Notes: generated by a model from the sequence alone, not told the origin. DNA of 64,000 nucleotides from Fodinibius roseus (GCF_900129315.1 NZ_FQUS01000002.1:124001-188000), one strand, 5' to 3'. Positions 33,536-42,480 are shown, numbered from the stretch's first letter. Made by a program: numbers and translations.

Positions 33536-33880
33536 TGTTGAAAGCAAATAATTATCCTGCCTGGGTTGAGTTTGACTTAGATTGTTCGCGAACAGCTTAC
33601 AGCCCGTATAATATTGATATAAGAAGGATGGATGACCCCGGGGAGTGAGAGGGGACCCGGGTATTGGTCATATTGGCAGAGATGTTTTTAAATCAGGATG
33701 CGCCTTCAACATACGACAGGATAAGCGTCAAACAAGATAAGCAGGGATCCCTCGGCTCTTAACTTAATTGGTGAGACAATAAATTTTGACGGGGAATAGG
33801 TAATCAGGGGAGGAACCGGATGTAAAATATTTCTGTGAAGGTTCTGTTATCCAAATTGTATTATCAGCCGGGTAGCAACA

Positions 33881-34777
33881 TTATGAATTAAGATTTCCAT
33901 ATGTATCCCGTATAATTTCCGAGAATTTCTCGGAAGCGGAACTTTGGTATTTGCCGTTTCTCCAAAGAATGCCGACTGTTCGGCAGGGCGTCGGCTTATG
34001 CAATTTGACCGGGATTAGGTTTTTTGCCGCTTCCATCTCCATAGTCAGTGCCGGCAATACGGTTCCTGCCGAGCTGTTGGTTTGAACAGCAGTCAGCAAA
34101 GCAGCAATGGTATTCATCTCGATTTGGACTTTAGGATAGATGTCTGACTTCTCTACGCAGCGTTCCCAGATGCGCCGGGTGCAATATTCCTCAGGTAACA
34201 AAATTAATTTTTGTTCATCCAGCTTATTAATGCGGAGTTCGGATTCCCCGGCCAAAGGATGCTCTTTGTTAACAATAAGGATCAGTTCTTCTTTAAAAAG
34301 ATCTTCAAAAACAAGCCTGGGATAGGCTTCTGGTTTAAAGCTTATTCCCAGATCCAGCTCATGATGGTATAGCTGTTCTTCTAACTGAGGAGCGGAAAGC
34401 TCCTTGACTTTAATAGTTATTTGAGGAAAGCGGGAAGAAAACAACGAAACTACCCGAGGCATCAGATAAGCGTTGACCGTTTGCACCACCCCGATAGTGA
34501 GGCTGCCCCGGTATAGTTTTTCCAGTTCATCGATAGCCGTTTTAGTTTTTTCTACTTCCTTAACAATATATTTAGCGCGCTGGTGTAGCAACCGACCGGC
34601 CTCTGTAAATTGTAACCTGTTGCCGGAACGATCGAATAGCGGTACGCCCAGTTCCTGCTCCATCTTTTTCACCTGCTGGGATAATGCTGATTGTGAAATA
34701 TAAAGCTTATCTGCCGCTGCAGTGAAGGTACCCTCTTCAGCAATCGAAAGTAAATATTTGAATTGCCGTAACTCCAT
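33881..34777 (-). CDS. LysR-family transcriptional regulator
   Basis: A 298-residue regulator of normal length. The N-terminal winged helix is 'MELRQFKYLLSIAEEGTFTAAADKLYISQSALSQQVKKMEQELGVPLF' (in part), followed by a linker helix and a periplasmic-binding-like effector domain (about 90-290; 'GSLTIGVVQTVNAYLMPRVV', 'DLGISF', 'LILIVNKEHPLAG'). Position and sequence resemble CynR/OxyR-type members. It is divergent from a gene for an exported protein of unknown function. A palindrome lies 8 bp upstream of its start, as expected for autorepression and activation of the divergent gene. Confidence 0.92.
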   Translation of the reverse strand: MELRQFKYLLSIAEEGTFTAAADKLYISQSALSQQVKKMEQELGVPLFDRSGNRLQFTEAGRLLHQRAKYIVKEVEKTKTAIDELEKLYRGSLTIGVVQTVNAYLMPRVVSLFSSRFPQITIKVKELSAPQLEEQLYHHELDLGISFKPEAYPRLVFEDLFKEELILIVNKEHPLAGESELRINKLDEQKLILLPEEYCTRRIWERCVEKSDIYPKVQIEMNTIAALLTAVQTNSSAGTVLPALTMEMEAAKNLIPVKLHKPTPCRTVGILWRNGKYQSSASEKFSEIIRDTYGNLNS

Positions 34778-34784
34778 TATTGAT

Positions 34785-34799
34785 ATAAGTATTACTTAT
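34785..34799. promoter_or_regulatory. LysR-type operator palindrome in the divergent spacer
   Basis: ATAAGTA-T-TACTTAT is a perfect 7-1-7 palindrome of the T-N11-A kind bound by LysR regulators. It lies 8 bp from the regulator start and 87 bp from the divergent exported-protein gene. Confidence 0.65.
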
Positions 34800-34885
34800 G
34801 ATAAACAGAAGTAAATATCGATAGACTTATATCCAAAATCCAGCCATCTTTAGGCTTAATAAAAATTAAACCTGCAAATCCAGCT

Positions 34886-35635
34886 ATGAAACCACGAAAT
34901 GTACCCTTTGTCCTTTTGATCTTTGCAATTATCCTGTTCTCCTCAGTCGTTGTGTATGCCCAGAAAGCTACCGGCCAACAGATTGAACAGCTGAATACAA
35001 CAGATATGAATATTACGGAAGCCCGGGTTGTCTACCAGGGAACACAAGATCAACTTATCTTCCGGATGGCAGTCGATGGTATAGCCGGAGAGACTAAACC
35101 CGAACCGGCCGGACAGCTCAATGGTGCGCCTGTCCTTGGTTACGTGTTTCCGACGACCCTTAGCCCAACAGTGGTCGGGTTTGGGGACGTGAAAGGAATA
35201 TTGGCTCTTGCCATAACCTCTCACCCGGATTTTGATGATACGCCGCTTTGGGATGAAAACGGGGACCACAATTACGAAAATGACGGGAAATGCTATCATA
35301 CGCACTGGGTGGTGCTTGGGGAAGATAATCGTGTTGAAGGCGGGCTTTCCGTAAGGGAGTTCAAAAAGGAAGATCAGAGCGTGATACTTCCGCCCACTAA
35401 TCCCGGTATGCCGATGTACCTTGATTCACCGGGTTTCCCCGTAGTCTTTGATGATAATATGTTGAGCGTTGTTGTACCGGCGCAACGCGTAAGCAATGAG
35501 ACGTCATTCAATTATGACGGAGCAACTGCTTATATGGAAGTTTCAACCGAGAAGGGCCAGCCTATGTTGGGTGTTTACAAAGTATTTAAGGTATCATCGG
35601 GTGATTTGAGCTTGCCTTATTCGGTACAACAGTAA
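34886..35635 (+). CDS. Exported protein of unknown function
   Basis: A 249-residue protein with a clear signal peptide (VPFVLLIFAIILFSSVVVYAQ, in part, cut near AQ). The mature part looks beta-rich and contains 'DGKCYHTHWVVLG', a Cys-x-His-x-His cluster that could bind a metal, and 'GDVKGILALAITSHPDFDDTPLWDENGDHNYE' (in part), which is rich in Asp and His. I do not recognise a family. It is divergent from a LysR regulator with an operator-like palindrome between them, so its expression probably answers to that regulator. No other gene shares its transcript up to tRNA-Cys. Confidence 0.75.
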   Translation: MKPRNVPFVLLIFAIILFSSVVVYAQKATGQQIEQLNTTDMNITEARVVYQGTQDQLIFRMAVDGIAGETKPEPAGQLNGAPVLGYVFPTTLSPTVVGFGDVKGILALAITSHPDFDDTPLWDENGDHNYENDGKCYHTHWVVLGEDNRVEGGLSVREFKKEDQSVILPPTNPGMPMYLDSPGFPVVFDDNMLSVVVPAQRVSNETSFNYDGATAYMEVSTEKGQPMLGVYKVFKVSSGDLSLPYSVQQ

Positions 35636-35664
35636 TAGTTAACTGGTAATAATTTTATCAGGAG

Positions 35665-35734
35665 GGCGATGTGACCGAGTGGCAGGTGGGAGTTTGCAAC
35701 GCTTCTTACGGTGGTTCGAATCCACCCATCGCCT
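35665..35734 (+). tRNA. tRNA-Cys (anticodon GCA)
   Basis: Acceptor GGCGATG pairs with CATCGCC and is followed by the U discriminator typical of tRNA-Cys. D-stem ACC/GGT, anticodon stem GGAGT/GCTTC with two wobble pairs around TTGCAAC, a four-base variable loop, and T-arm GGTGG-TTCGAAT-CCACC complete the fold. The anticodon is GCA and no CCA is encoded. At 70 nt it is short because of the small D-loop. Confidence 0.92.
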
Positions 35735-35764
35735 CTATTTATTTTGAAAGTTATATATCTTAAT

Positions 35765-35911
35765 ATGAGGAATACCATCAAACAGCATATTCAACAGGTT
35801 GAAAATCGCATTATTCAGGCCTGTCGGCGAGTGGGACGCGATCCCCCTGATCCCTATTACTGGCCGGGCATTAACTCAGCATCATATTCACCCAGTCGCC
35901 TGTCCGAATAA
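35765..35911 (+). pseudogene. N-terminal remnant of a YggS/PLPBP-type PLP protein
   Basis: A 48-codon open frame whose first 28 residues (MRNTIKQHIQQVENRIIQACRRVGRDP) match the N-terminal helix of the YggS family. The normal continuation (a strand with VAVSKT and the PLP lysine) is missing; the frame goes on with unrelated residues (PYYWPGINSAS...) and stops. A full gene would need about 225 codons, so this is a fragment. It lies 30 bp after tRNA-Cys, a common recombination site. The match is short, hence moderate confidence. Confidence 0.45.
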
Positions 35912-35949
35912 AGCAGCCTAAATTATAGATACATCGAAATTAGATTGAA

Positions 35950-36636
35950 ATGAAAATACATTATCTGCAACATGTCTCTTTCGAAGGACCAGGCTATATT
36001 GAAACCTGGGCCAAACAGCGGGGCCACGAGCTAACGGGTACGCACCTATTTAATTCTGAAACGCTACCTGCACCCGGGGATATCCAAGCCTTGGTTATAA
36101 TGGGTGGTCCGATGGGAGTCTATGACGAGCAGGATTACCCCTGGCTGAAAAAAGAAAAAACGTTCATAAAGGAGTGTATTAATCGCAAGAAAAAAGTGTT
36201 GGGCGTTTGTTTGGGAGCACAACTTATCGCTGACGCTTTAGGGGCAGAGGTAGTGACTCTCTTTGAAAAAGAGATTGGTTGGTTTCCAATACAGTGGACC
36301 CCATCTGCACGTAATCATCCTGCGTTGGATTTTCTTCCTCCTCAACAAATAGTTGTTCACTGGCATGGAGATATGTTTTACCGTCCGGACGGTGCTATCA
36401 ATTTAGGATGTAGTGAGGGCTGCGAAAACCAGGGCTTTATGCTTGGTGATTATGTACTTGGCCTGCAATTTCATCTGGAAATGACCCAAGAGGGCTTGTC
36501 AGAGTTGATTGAAAATTGCCGGAATGAAATAAACAATGGTCAATTTGTGCAAAATGCTGAACAGATGCTTAACGAGGGATATTTTGAGCAGAATCATGAC
36601 ACAATGGGGCAATTGCTTGATCGGTTCATACAGTAG
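35950..36636 (+). CDS. Class I glutamine amidotransferase-like protein
   Basis: A 228-residue stand-alone amidotransferase of the GMP-synthase-like type. The nucleophile is C87 in 'VLGVCLGAQLIADALGA', and the catalytic pair is H175/E177 in 'LGLQFHLEMT'. 'LVIMGGPMGVYDEQDYPWL' forms the oxyanion-hole region. All triad residues are present. Free-standing members hydrolyse glutamine or gamma-glutamyl compounds, often in amine or polyamine breakdown, but the substrate here cannot be read from sequence. The gene ends 35 bp from the convergent PepSY gene. Confidence 0.88.
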   Translation: MKIHYLQHVSFEGPGYIETWAKQRGHELTGTHLFNSETLPAPGDIQALVIMGGPMGVYDEQDYPWLKKEKTFIKECINRKKKVLGVCLGAQLIADALGAEVVTLFEKEIGWFPIQWTPSARNHPALDFLPPQQIVVHWHGDMFYRPDGAINLGCSEGCENQGFMLGDYVLGLQFHLEMTQEGLSELIENCRNEINNGQFVQNAEQMLNEGYFEQNHDTMGQLLDRFIQ

Positions 36637-36671
36637 CAATAGCTGCTGCATTTTCTTTTGAATGCTGAGTA

Positions 36672-37919
36672 TCAGGTTACCTGTTCTGCTGACTTGTTCT
36701 TCCTGGCGGTTTTCTCCCCGTTTGTTTTTAACGATTTTTTCCTGGCTCTTGCCGCTCGCCTTTGCCGGGCTTGCTGCTGCCGTCGCTCTCGATCCCACCA
36801 GAAAATAAAGCCGGTAACCGGCAGGCTGGCCGAGACCAGGCAGGCGATAAAGGCAATGATTTTGGTCCATATGCCGCCGATGGCGCCGATATGCAGGTCG
36901 TAGTTGAGGCGGCTGAGCTGTTCGCCTCCATTAACTTCGGAAAATGCTTTTTCTTTTTTTAGCTGCCGCAGCGAATGCTGCTCATAATAGGTGCTCCTGC
37001 TGAGATACCTGTTATGCAGAACCGGATTTACACTGACATTCCAGACGCCCTCTTCACCACGGGGGTACCTAATATTAATCTGATTCTCCGAAGGATTGAC
37101 GCCCGACTGCACCAAGTCGTTGAACAAAATATCTTCCTCTTCCTGAGAACTATTGGCTGCCAGTGTCGTATCGGAGGTGACCTGCTCCGTCTCGGGCTGC
37201 TGTCCCCCCGAGGCGGTCCAGTACACGGCATCCTTAAACCAGCTCATGCCGTAGACCATGCCGGTAAGGGCGAGGATCAGCGCAATCAAGAGCGTATAAA
37301 ATCCGACTACATTGTGCAGATCGTAGTTAATACGTCGCCAGTTGGACTTCCAGCTCATGGTCAGGCTTTTTTTAAGGTAGCGCTTCGACCAGCGTTTGGG
37401 CCACCATAGTACCAGTCCGCTGATCAGCAGGATTACAAATAGGAGCGTGCCATATGCCACAATCGGCTTGCCGATCCAGCGGGGCAGCCACAGCTGGTAG
37501 TGCCCCATAAGGATAAATCTAAAAAAATCTCCATCCAGGTGTCGATTGTACAGCGGCTTCGCCGTGTATGGATTAACGTACCCCACCTGGTAATTGGAAG
37601 GATCGGAATAATAGGGGACTATCGCACTTTTACCTTCCCCGCGATAGTTTACACTCCAGACAGAAGGGTAGTCATAGGCTTCCCGGACGGCATTTTTTAG
37701 TTCGGAGGGCGGAAGCATAGTGGCATTCTCTTCGACTGCTACCGTTTGGAAAGGTTCGATCAGCAGCTGGATTTCATCCTTAAAAGTATAGATAGCCCCG
37801 GTAATACTCACGATAAATACGACAATACCGGAAATCAGTCCGAGCCACAAGTGCAGCCAGGCTGATATTTTATACAGAAGCGAGCGGTTTTTCTTTTTCT
37901 TTGGTTTGAAGCTGAACAT
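36672..37919 (-). CDS. PepSY-associated TM protein (putative ferric reductase)
   Basis: A 415-residue inner-membrane protein. 'KISAWLHLWLGLISGIVVFIVSITGAIYTFKDEIQ' (in part) is the first helix with a conserved His. Helices follow near 137-190 (GKPIVAYGTLLFVILLISGLVLWWP; NYDLHNVVGFYTLLIALILALTG), and a last one lies near 355-380. The tail is extremely basic (ARQRRAARARKKSLKTN...). It belongs to the same family as the 31.8-kb PepSY protein but is longer in the periplasmic part. It follows the heme/siderophore operon on the same strand, but an intrinsic terminator lies between them, so it probably has its own promoter. Confidence 0.85.
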   Translation of the reverse strand: MFSFKPKKKKNRSLLYKISAWLHLWLGLISGIVVFIVSITGAIYTFKDEIQLLIEPFQTVAVEENATMLPPSELKNAVREAYDYPSVWSVNYRGEGKSAIVPYYSDPSNYQVGYVNPYTAKPLYNRHLDGDFFRFILMGHYQLWLPRWIGKPIVAYGTLLFVILLISGLVLWWPKRWSKRYLKKSLTMSWKSNWRRINYDLHNVVGFYTLLIALILALTGMVYGMSWFKDAVYWTASGGQQPETEQVTSDTTLAANSSQEEEDILFNDLVQSGVNPSENQINIRYPRGEEGVWNVSVNPVLHNRYLSRSTYYEQHSLRQLKKEKAFSEVNGGEQLSRLNYDLHIGAIGGIWTKIIAFIACLVSASLPVTGFIFWWDRERRQQQARQRRAARARKKSLKTNGEKTARKNKSAEQVT

Positions 37920-38111
37920 GACCGTTATTTAGTTAGGATGACTTTTTTCCAGTTATTTTCATATAGACAGACGACGCAGATTTTATGATGTAGGAGAAGA
38001 TGCTATCTGCGAAATCAGCGGGAAAATTAGCCGGCAGATAGCCAAAGTCATGCAGTTTAGTATGGTCTTCTCAGAATACATGTCGGCGGTTATTCGGTTA
38101 GTTTGGGTACT

Positions 38112-38147
38112 AAAAAAGCACAGTCCCGCGGTCAAACGAGACTGCGC
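38112..38147 (-). terminator. Intrinsic terminator ending the heme/siderophore operon
   Basis: On the minus strand, GCGCAGTC (38147-38140) pairs with GACTGTGC (38125-38118) with one G-U pair and is followed by TTTTTT (38117-38112). It starts 10 bp after the stop of the 61-codon gene, so transcription from the operon should stop here. The rest of 37920-38111 shows no gene. Confidence 0.8.
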
Positions 38148-38157
38148 AAAGGGTAAA

Positions 38158-38343
38158 TTATTCTACAGGTTCCAGCTTTTTAATAGAGGTAATGCTCCCG
38201 CCTTCGACTTCAAGCCCCCGTGTAGCGGTAGCCGATGCTATATCAATGGCGTACACATAACTGCCATCCTGCGGAAGTTGCCCGCGATCATTTGTCCGGT
38301 ATTCCCGCCATGGTTCCGAGAGGAATGCCGCGATGGATCCCAT
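38158..38343 (-). CDS. Small hypothetical protein at the end of the metal-uptake operon
   Basis: A 61-residue open frame starting 10 bp after the stop of the DUF4198 gene, with a purine-rich AAAGAGAG before its ATG, and ending 10 bp before an intrinsic terminator. Those boundaries argue that it is a real last gene. The product (MGSIAAFLSEPWREYRTNDRG...) has no signal peptide or membrane helix, and I recognise no family. It could be a remnant of a longer protein whose start was lost, since it reads like the middle of a secreted domain (GSYVYAIDIASATA). Confidence 0.45.
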   Translation of the reverse strand: MGSIAAFLSEPWREYRTNDRGQLPQDGSYVYAIDIASATATRGLEVEGGSITSIKKLEPVE

Positions 38344-38353
38344 CTCTCTTTAT

Positions 38354-39121
38354 CTATTCTGCCGGCGGAATAGTAAGCGTGGCCGTATGCCGGATAGCCT
38401 CGTAATCATCTCCCTCAAAGGTTCCGGAATGATCTTCGGTGTACACCGTTTCGATTACATATTGTCCGTCCCAGGGCAGGGACACACTTATCCGGCCTTC
38501 TTCATCGGTATAGAGGGTTTTGAACCATTGATCCTTGTACCCCACATTTACTTCCTGTTCTGCCAGCGGCTTGCCGTTAAACATTACCTGAAACCGGACG
38601 GGAGACTGTCGTTGAAAAGAGGTGGTTTTCGTTGACTGAATAATCAATTCATTGGTCTCTGCAAGCGGCTCCGCCGAAAGTTCGGTTTGGCCGGGCGATC
38701 CTACACTGACCGTAGCCAAAGCAAAGAAATTCGTCTTCAGAATGCCCAGGTCATATTCCCGCCAGTCGACCACCGGGGCGTTGGTCACATTGAGTGCCAG
38801 CCGGTAGTGACCCTGCTGTTCGGGGGTAAATTCGGCTACAAACCGGTTGGTCCCGATGGTAGTTTCCAGCTCCTCCACTTCGCCATTCGGCTTGATCAGA
38901 AAAACGGATATCTCCCCAAGCATTTCCTGATGATCTTGGGTAGAAACATCCTCGCGCACGCCATACGCATATTCTCCGAGATAGATATAAGCTTCCTGGA
39001 CTTGTCCGACTTCAGCGTTGGGACTGGTTTCAATCCACAGGTTATGGGCGGAAGCCGGGAGGGTGAACAGGGTGAGAGCGAATAATAGGATGGCTATTTG
39101 AGATAACTGTTTAGTATGCAT
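38354..39121 (-). CDS. DUF4198 exported metal-uptake-associated protein
   Basis: A 255-residue periplasmic protein with a signal peptide (IAILLFALTLFTLPASA) and a mature start 'HNLWIETSP', whose N-terminal His is typical of DUF4198 proteins and could bind metal. Two beta-sandwich parts follow; 'LAEQEVNVGYKDQWFKTLYTDEEGRISVSLPWDGQYVIE' (in part) is the conserved C-terminal region. Relatives sit next to TonB receptors and nickel/cobalt or heme transport genes. Here it follows a siderophore-type receptor by 31 bp in one operon. Its exact ligand is unknown. Confidence 0.85.
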   Translation of the reverse strand: MHTKQLSQIAILLFALTLFTLPASAHNLWIETSPNAEVGQVQEAYIYLGEYAYGVREDVSTQDHQEMLGEISVFLIKPNGEVEELETTIGTNRFVAEFTPEQQGHYRLALNVTNAPVVDWREYDLGILKTNFFALATVSVGSPGQTELSAEPLAETNELIIQSTKTTSFQRQSPVRFQVMFNGKPLAEQEVNVGYKDQWFKTLYTDEEGRISVSLPWDGQYVIETVYTEDHSGTFEGDDYEAIRHTATLTIPPAE

Positions 39122-39152
39122 AATATGTCAATTTGATAGTTAGATTTAGATG

Positions 39153-41483
39153 TTAAAACTTATATCCGACACTCAGACGGAAATTCCGGGGCGGCTCGCT
39201 TATCCAGATATATTTCTCACCGGAGGGGAAGCCGGAGTACAGGTACTCATCCAGCAGGTTGTTGACGTTGAGGGAGAGATTGAACCGGTCGTTCTCCCAG
39301 GATATCCCCCCGTCGAGCTTGAAGTAATCCGGCAGCGAATTCTGTTCGGAGAACCAGGAGGTACGCCCGATTTTCCACATGTACCCCAGGGAAAGCCCTA
39401 CTCCCTCAAGCGCACCGCCCGGGACATGGTAGGAAAGCCAAGCATTGTTGAGGTGACGAATGGCGCCGGGCGTCGGCTCTCCCTCCACCTCTTCATTCGT
39501 GTCTTCGGTTACTTTCGAGTCGGTGAAAGCATAGTTCACCACCAGGTTCAGTCCTCTTGCCAGGCGACCCCTCACGTCCACTTCCACTCCCTGGGTTTGT
39601 ATTTGTCCCAGTTGAACCGAGAAGTCGGGATGGTCCGGGTCGGTCGTAAGCACGTTTTCTTTGGTGATGCGATACGCTGAAACGGTCGAGTTCCACCGGC
39701 TGCCGAACCATTGCCGCTTCAGACCGGCTTCGATATTATGACCGGTAACGGGATCAAAACTCTCCCCCTCAAAATTTTGTCCCCCTTGCGGCAGGTAGGC
39801 CTGGTCGTAGAGAGCGTAAACGGACGTATTGTCGTCAAGATTGACACTGAGTCCCGCTCGCGGGGTAAACACCTGCTCTTCAGTCTCATCGGACCGGGAA
39901 TCGGTAAAGCGTCCGGCCAGGGTCAGTCGCAGGTTATCATCAAAAAGATGGATTTCATCCTGGATATAGATTGCGCGATGCGAGAGATTGTCGCGCCAGC
40001 CCGCCCGGTTGTTGAGGCTTTTGGCGGGATTATATTCGGGGATGGTATCCGCGGAAATATTGTATTCAGGCTCATAGATATTCAGGTCCGGAATCTGTCC
40101 CGTGGTTGCGAATACGGCTATGTACTGCTTATCGCTCAGATCCAGTCCGCCCAGGATTTCGTGCCTTGCAGCGCCTGTCTTGATATTTCCGTTTACGAAC
40201 ACCTGTCCCAGTTTATTCTCGGAATGACCATCCCAAACCGAAACAGTGCGCGCCAGGTTGCCCTGCTCGTCAATCTCCCCGCCGGGATATACATACTGTC
40301 CGATAGCGCTGTAATCGAAATAGGCCATCTTGGCAGTCAGGCTCCACTGCTCGCTGAGCCGGTGTTCGAGCGTCAGGAACAAGCTGTGATCCTTGATCTC
40401 AGAGGGACCGATTTTGGGATCCGATACCGTAAAGTCTCTCGGAAGCGTTCCATACCCATCGAGTGAGGCCACGTAGCCGCCGGGCTGGTGGAATTCGGAG
40501 GACTGATAGGTATATTCGGCCGTCAGTGAGGTATGGGAATCAAAGTTGTATTGCAAAACCGGCGCGACCGCATAGCGATTGGTATAGTCAAACTTGCGGT
40601 GGGAGTCTTTCTGCTGTCCCATCACGTTCAGGCGGTACAACAGGGTGTTGTCAGAGGTCAGCTTTCCGTCAAAGTCGGCCGTGGCTCTTAAGGTGTTGAA
40701 GCTCCCGGTCGTAAGAGACGCAGAAGCGCGCGTTTGGCCGGTGGGCTTGTCGGTGACCACGTTATAAAAACCGGCGGGTTCGCCATTCGCCATCATAAAA
40801 CCGGCCGGACCTTTGACAAATTCTATCCGCTCGACCATCGACATATCTTCGGCCAGCGGTCCCCAGGGCATCTCCACATTCATGCCGTTGCGGAAAGCGG
40901 GAATCTTGGACCCGCGCATATAAATGCGGGCATACATGTTATCCCAGTGCTCTTCGCGATGAACGCCGCTTACATTGCGGGCGATCCCCTCCACCATATT
41001 AAAGATCTGCTGGTCGCGGATGAGATCGCCGGTTATGACCTGGATATTTTGAGGTGTTTCCAGGAGAGAGCCTCGAATTTTGAGCGAGGATGAGGAGATG
41101 GAGGTGTTGTAGCCCCCCTGTCCTGTGACAGTTACCTCCGAGAGCTCTTGTGTTGAAACAGTCATACTAAAGTTCAATACGACGCTTTCACCGGCTTCAA
41201 TGGTTATCGTTTCACTGCTTCTGACATATCCCACGCCGGAAGCCACCACGGAGTAGTCACCCGCGGGGATCTCATCCAGCGTATAGGTGCCATCGCTGCC
41301 GGTGGCCGTCCCGTAATGGGTCCCTTCAAGGGCAATGTTGATGTCTGACAAGGGCGACCGGTCCTGTTCATGGGTTACCTGTCCTTTTACGGTGCCTGTT
41401 TGAGCCTGGGCCTGACTAAATGAGAGACTTAGTACAAAGAAAATTAAACCGGTAATACGGGGAATGGATATGTTGAAATGCAT
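39153..41483 (-). CDS. TonB-dependent siderophore receptor
   Basis: A 776-residue outer-membrane receptor. The open frame extends 133 codons further upstream but there overlaps the chelatase gene; ATG 41483 gives a signal peptide (ITGLIFFVLSLSFSQAQAQ, in part) and is chosen. A carboxypeptidase-like regulatory domain (about 24-105) precedes the plug: 'LLETPQNIQVITGDLIRDQ', 'YMRGSKIPAFRNGMNVEMPWG' and 'IEFVKGPAGFMMANGEPAGFYNVVTDKPTG' (in part), the FhuA/FpvA-like siderophore receptor form. The C-terminal strand ends 'FRLSVGYKF' with terminal Phe. It lies 34 bp after the chelatase gene in the same operon. Confidence 0.92.
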   Translation of the reverse strand: MHFNISIPRITGLIFFVLSLSFSQAQAQTGTVKGQVTHEQDRSPLSDINIALEGTHYGTATGSDGTYTLDEIPAGDYSVVASGVGYVRSSETITIEAGESVVLNFSMTVSTQELSEVTVTGQGGYNTSISSSSLKIRGSLLETPQNIQVITGDLIRDQQIFNMVEGIARNVSGVHREEHWDNMYARIYMRGSKIPAFRNGMNVEMPWGPLAEDMSMVERIEFVKGPAGFMMANGEPAGFYNVVTDKPTGQTRASASLTTGSFNTLRATADFDGKLTSDNTLLYRLNVMGQQKDSHRKFDYTNRYAVAPVLQYNFDSHTSLTAEYTYQSSEFHQPGGYVASLDGYGTLPRDFTVSDPKIGPSEIKDHSLFLTLEHRLSEQWSLTAKMAYFDYSAIGQYVYPGGEIDEQGNLARTVSVWDGHSENKLGQVFVNGNIKTGAARHEILGGLDLSDKQYIAVFATTGQIPDLNIYEPEYNISADTIPEYNPAKSLNNRAGWRDNLSHRAIYIQDEIHLFDDNLRLTLAGRFTDSRSDETEEQVFTPRAGLSVNLDDNTSVYALYDQAYLPQGGQNFEGESFDPVTGHNIEAGLKRQWFGSRWNSTVSAYRITKENVLTTDPDHPDFSVQLGQIQTQGVEVDVRGRLARGLNLVVNYAFTDSKVTEDTNEEVEGEPTPGAIRHLNNAWLSYHVPGGALEGVGLSLGYMWKIGRTSWFSEQNSLPDYFKLDGGISWENDRFNLSLNVNNLLDEYLYSGFPSGEKYIWISEPPRNFRLSVGYKF

Positions 41484-41517
41484 TGTATCAGAATGATGAT
41501 TAATTAGGTTAGTAGTT

Positions 41518-42480
41518 TTATTGTTGAGAGAAAGCCTTTTCCACCGACTGCCGCAGGAAATCGGTGATGAGCGGATCGGGCAGCAGGGTTTTGCCGCTCC
41601 ACTTGTAATCAAGTCCCTCGAGCCGCTCGGCCACCGCCTGCTCGCGTCCCCCTGAAGAGAGGAAGAGCGGAACGACAACGACATCGCCAAACTGGCCGGC
41701 CTGTCGAACCAGGGCACGCAGGTTCGCTTTGGCCTGATTGAAGATTTCATCAGAAGCATCATCACGCACCGTAGTAGCAAAAATCTGTTTGTAGGGAGTC
41801 CCGTCTTCTTTTTGAGCGGACTGAATTTTTTGGGACAGGCTCTCCATGGTATCAATCCATTTTTCGTTGTCATCTTCGGCATTGGGTCCGTGGGCTACCA
41901 GCAGCACGGTTTCATGGGCGGGATCGGTGCTGAGCTCCCGGATTCGCTTGTTGAGTATTTCGGCCACCACGGGATGGTCGTCCAGGGCCGGGGCCAGCGT
42001 GATCTCGGCTTCAGTGGGAATCGGCTGCAGGTTCTCCGGCATGTAGAAGCGGTGGTCGCCGGAGGAATGTCCCGCCGAATCGTCTTCAATATTCATCATT
42101 TCCTTATACTCGTCGATATGGTGCATCAGCGGCATCGGGCGCTCCGGCAGCGAGTCGCGTTTGCCAAGCAGGTACCGATTCTGGCGGATAATCGGACTGT
42201 AGCTGGAGATAAAAAGCTGCACCACGGCAATCCTGGAAACATCCTGTTTCTCCAGCTTTTTGATGCCGTTATGCATCGTCACGTAGTTGGCCATCCCGAA
42301 GGCCACTTCGACTTTGTGATCTTTTTTAAGCGGTTCTGCGGCCTCTATAACCGCTTCATTCCATTCTTCGCTGCCTCCGTGGGCCAGGACGAGAACGCCC
42401 GTATCCTGGGAAGAGACGGCGGAAATTTGGAAGAAGAGTAACAGGGTAAGGACGAGGAAAAATCGGTTGTGGTTCGTCAT
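41518..42480 (-). CDS. Exported CbiX/sirohydrochlorin-chelatase-like protein
   Basis: A 320-residue protein. ATG 42480 is preferred because it begins a signal peptide (FFLVLTLLLFFQISAVSSQ, in part); the longer frame to 42570 runs through a hairpin. Two CbiX-like halves follow: 'GVLVLAHGGSEEWNEAV' with H34, and 'TVLLVAHGPNAEDDNEKW' with H197. 'LAPALDDHPVV' and 'VVVVPLFLSSGGREQAV' fit the class II chelatase fold. Cytoplasmic members insert Co or Fe into tetrapyrroles. An exported version between an HmuY gene and TonB receptors suggests metal removal from or exchange in imported tetrapyrroles. The fold is well supported; the activity is inferred. Confidence 0.82.
   Translation of the reverse strand: MTNHNRFFLVLTLLLFFQISAVSSQDTGVLVLAHGGSEEWNEAVIEAAEPLKKDHKVEVAFGMANYVTMHNGIKKLEKQDVSRIAVVQLFISSYSPIIRQNRYLLGKRDSLPERPMPLMHHIDEYKEMMNIEDDSAGHSSGDHRFYMPENLQPIPTEAEITLAPALDDHPVVAEILNKRIRELSTDPAHETVLLVAHGPNAEDDNEKWIDTMESLSQKIQSAQKEDGTPYKQIFATTVRDDASDEIFNQAKANLRALVRQAGQFGDVVVVPLFLSSGGREQAVAERLEGLDYKWSGKTLLPDPLITDFLRQSVEKAFSQQ

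Noticed and set aside
27676-33692. Shared 16-bp string ATATTGGCAGAGATGT before the DtxR gene and near 33.67 kb
   Set aside because: A single 16-bp match between two places in 64 kb is expected about once by chance, and neither copy is symmetric or placed like an operator.
41484-41882. N-terminal extension of the siderophore receptor frame
   Set aside because: It overlaps the chelatase gene in another frame and places the signal peptide 133 residues inside; the ATG at 41483 explains the protein fully.
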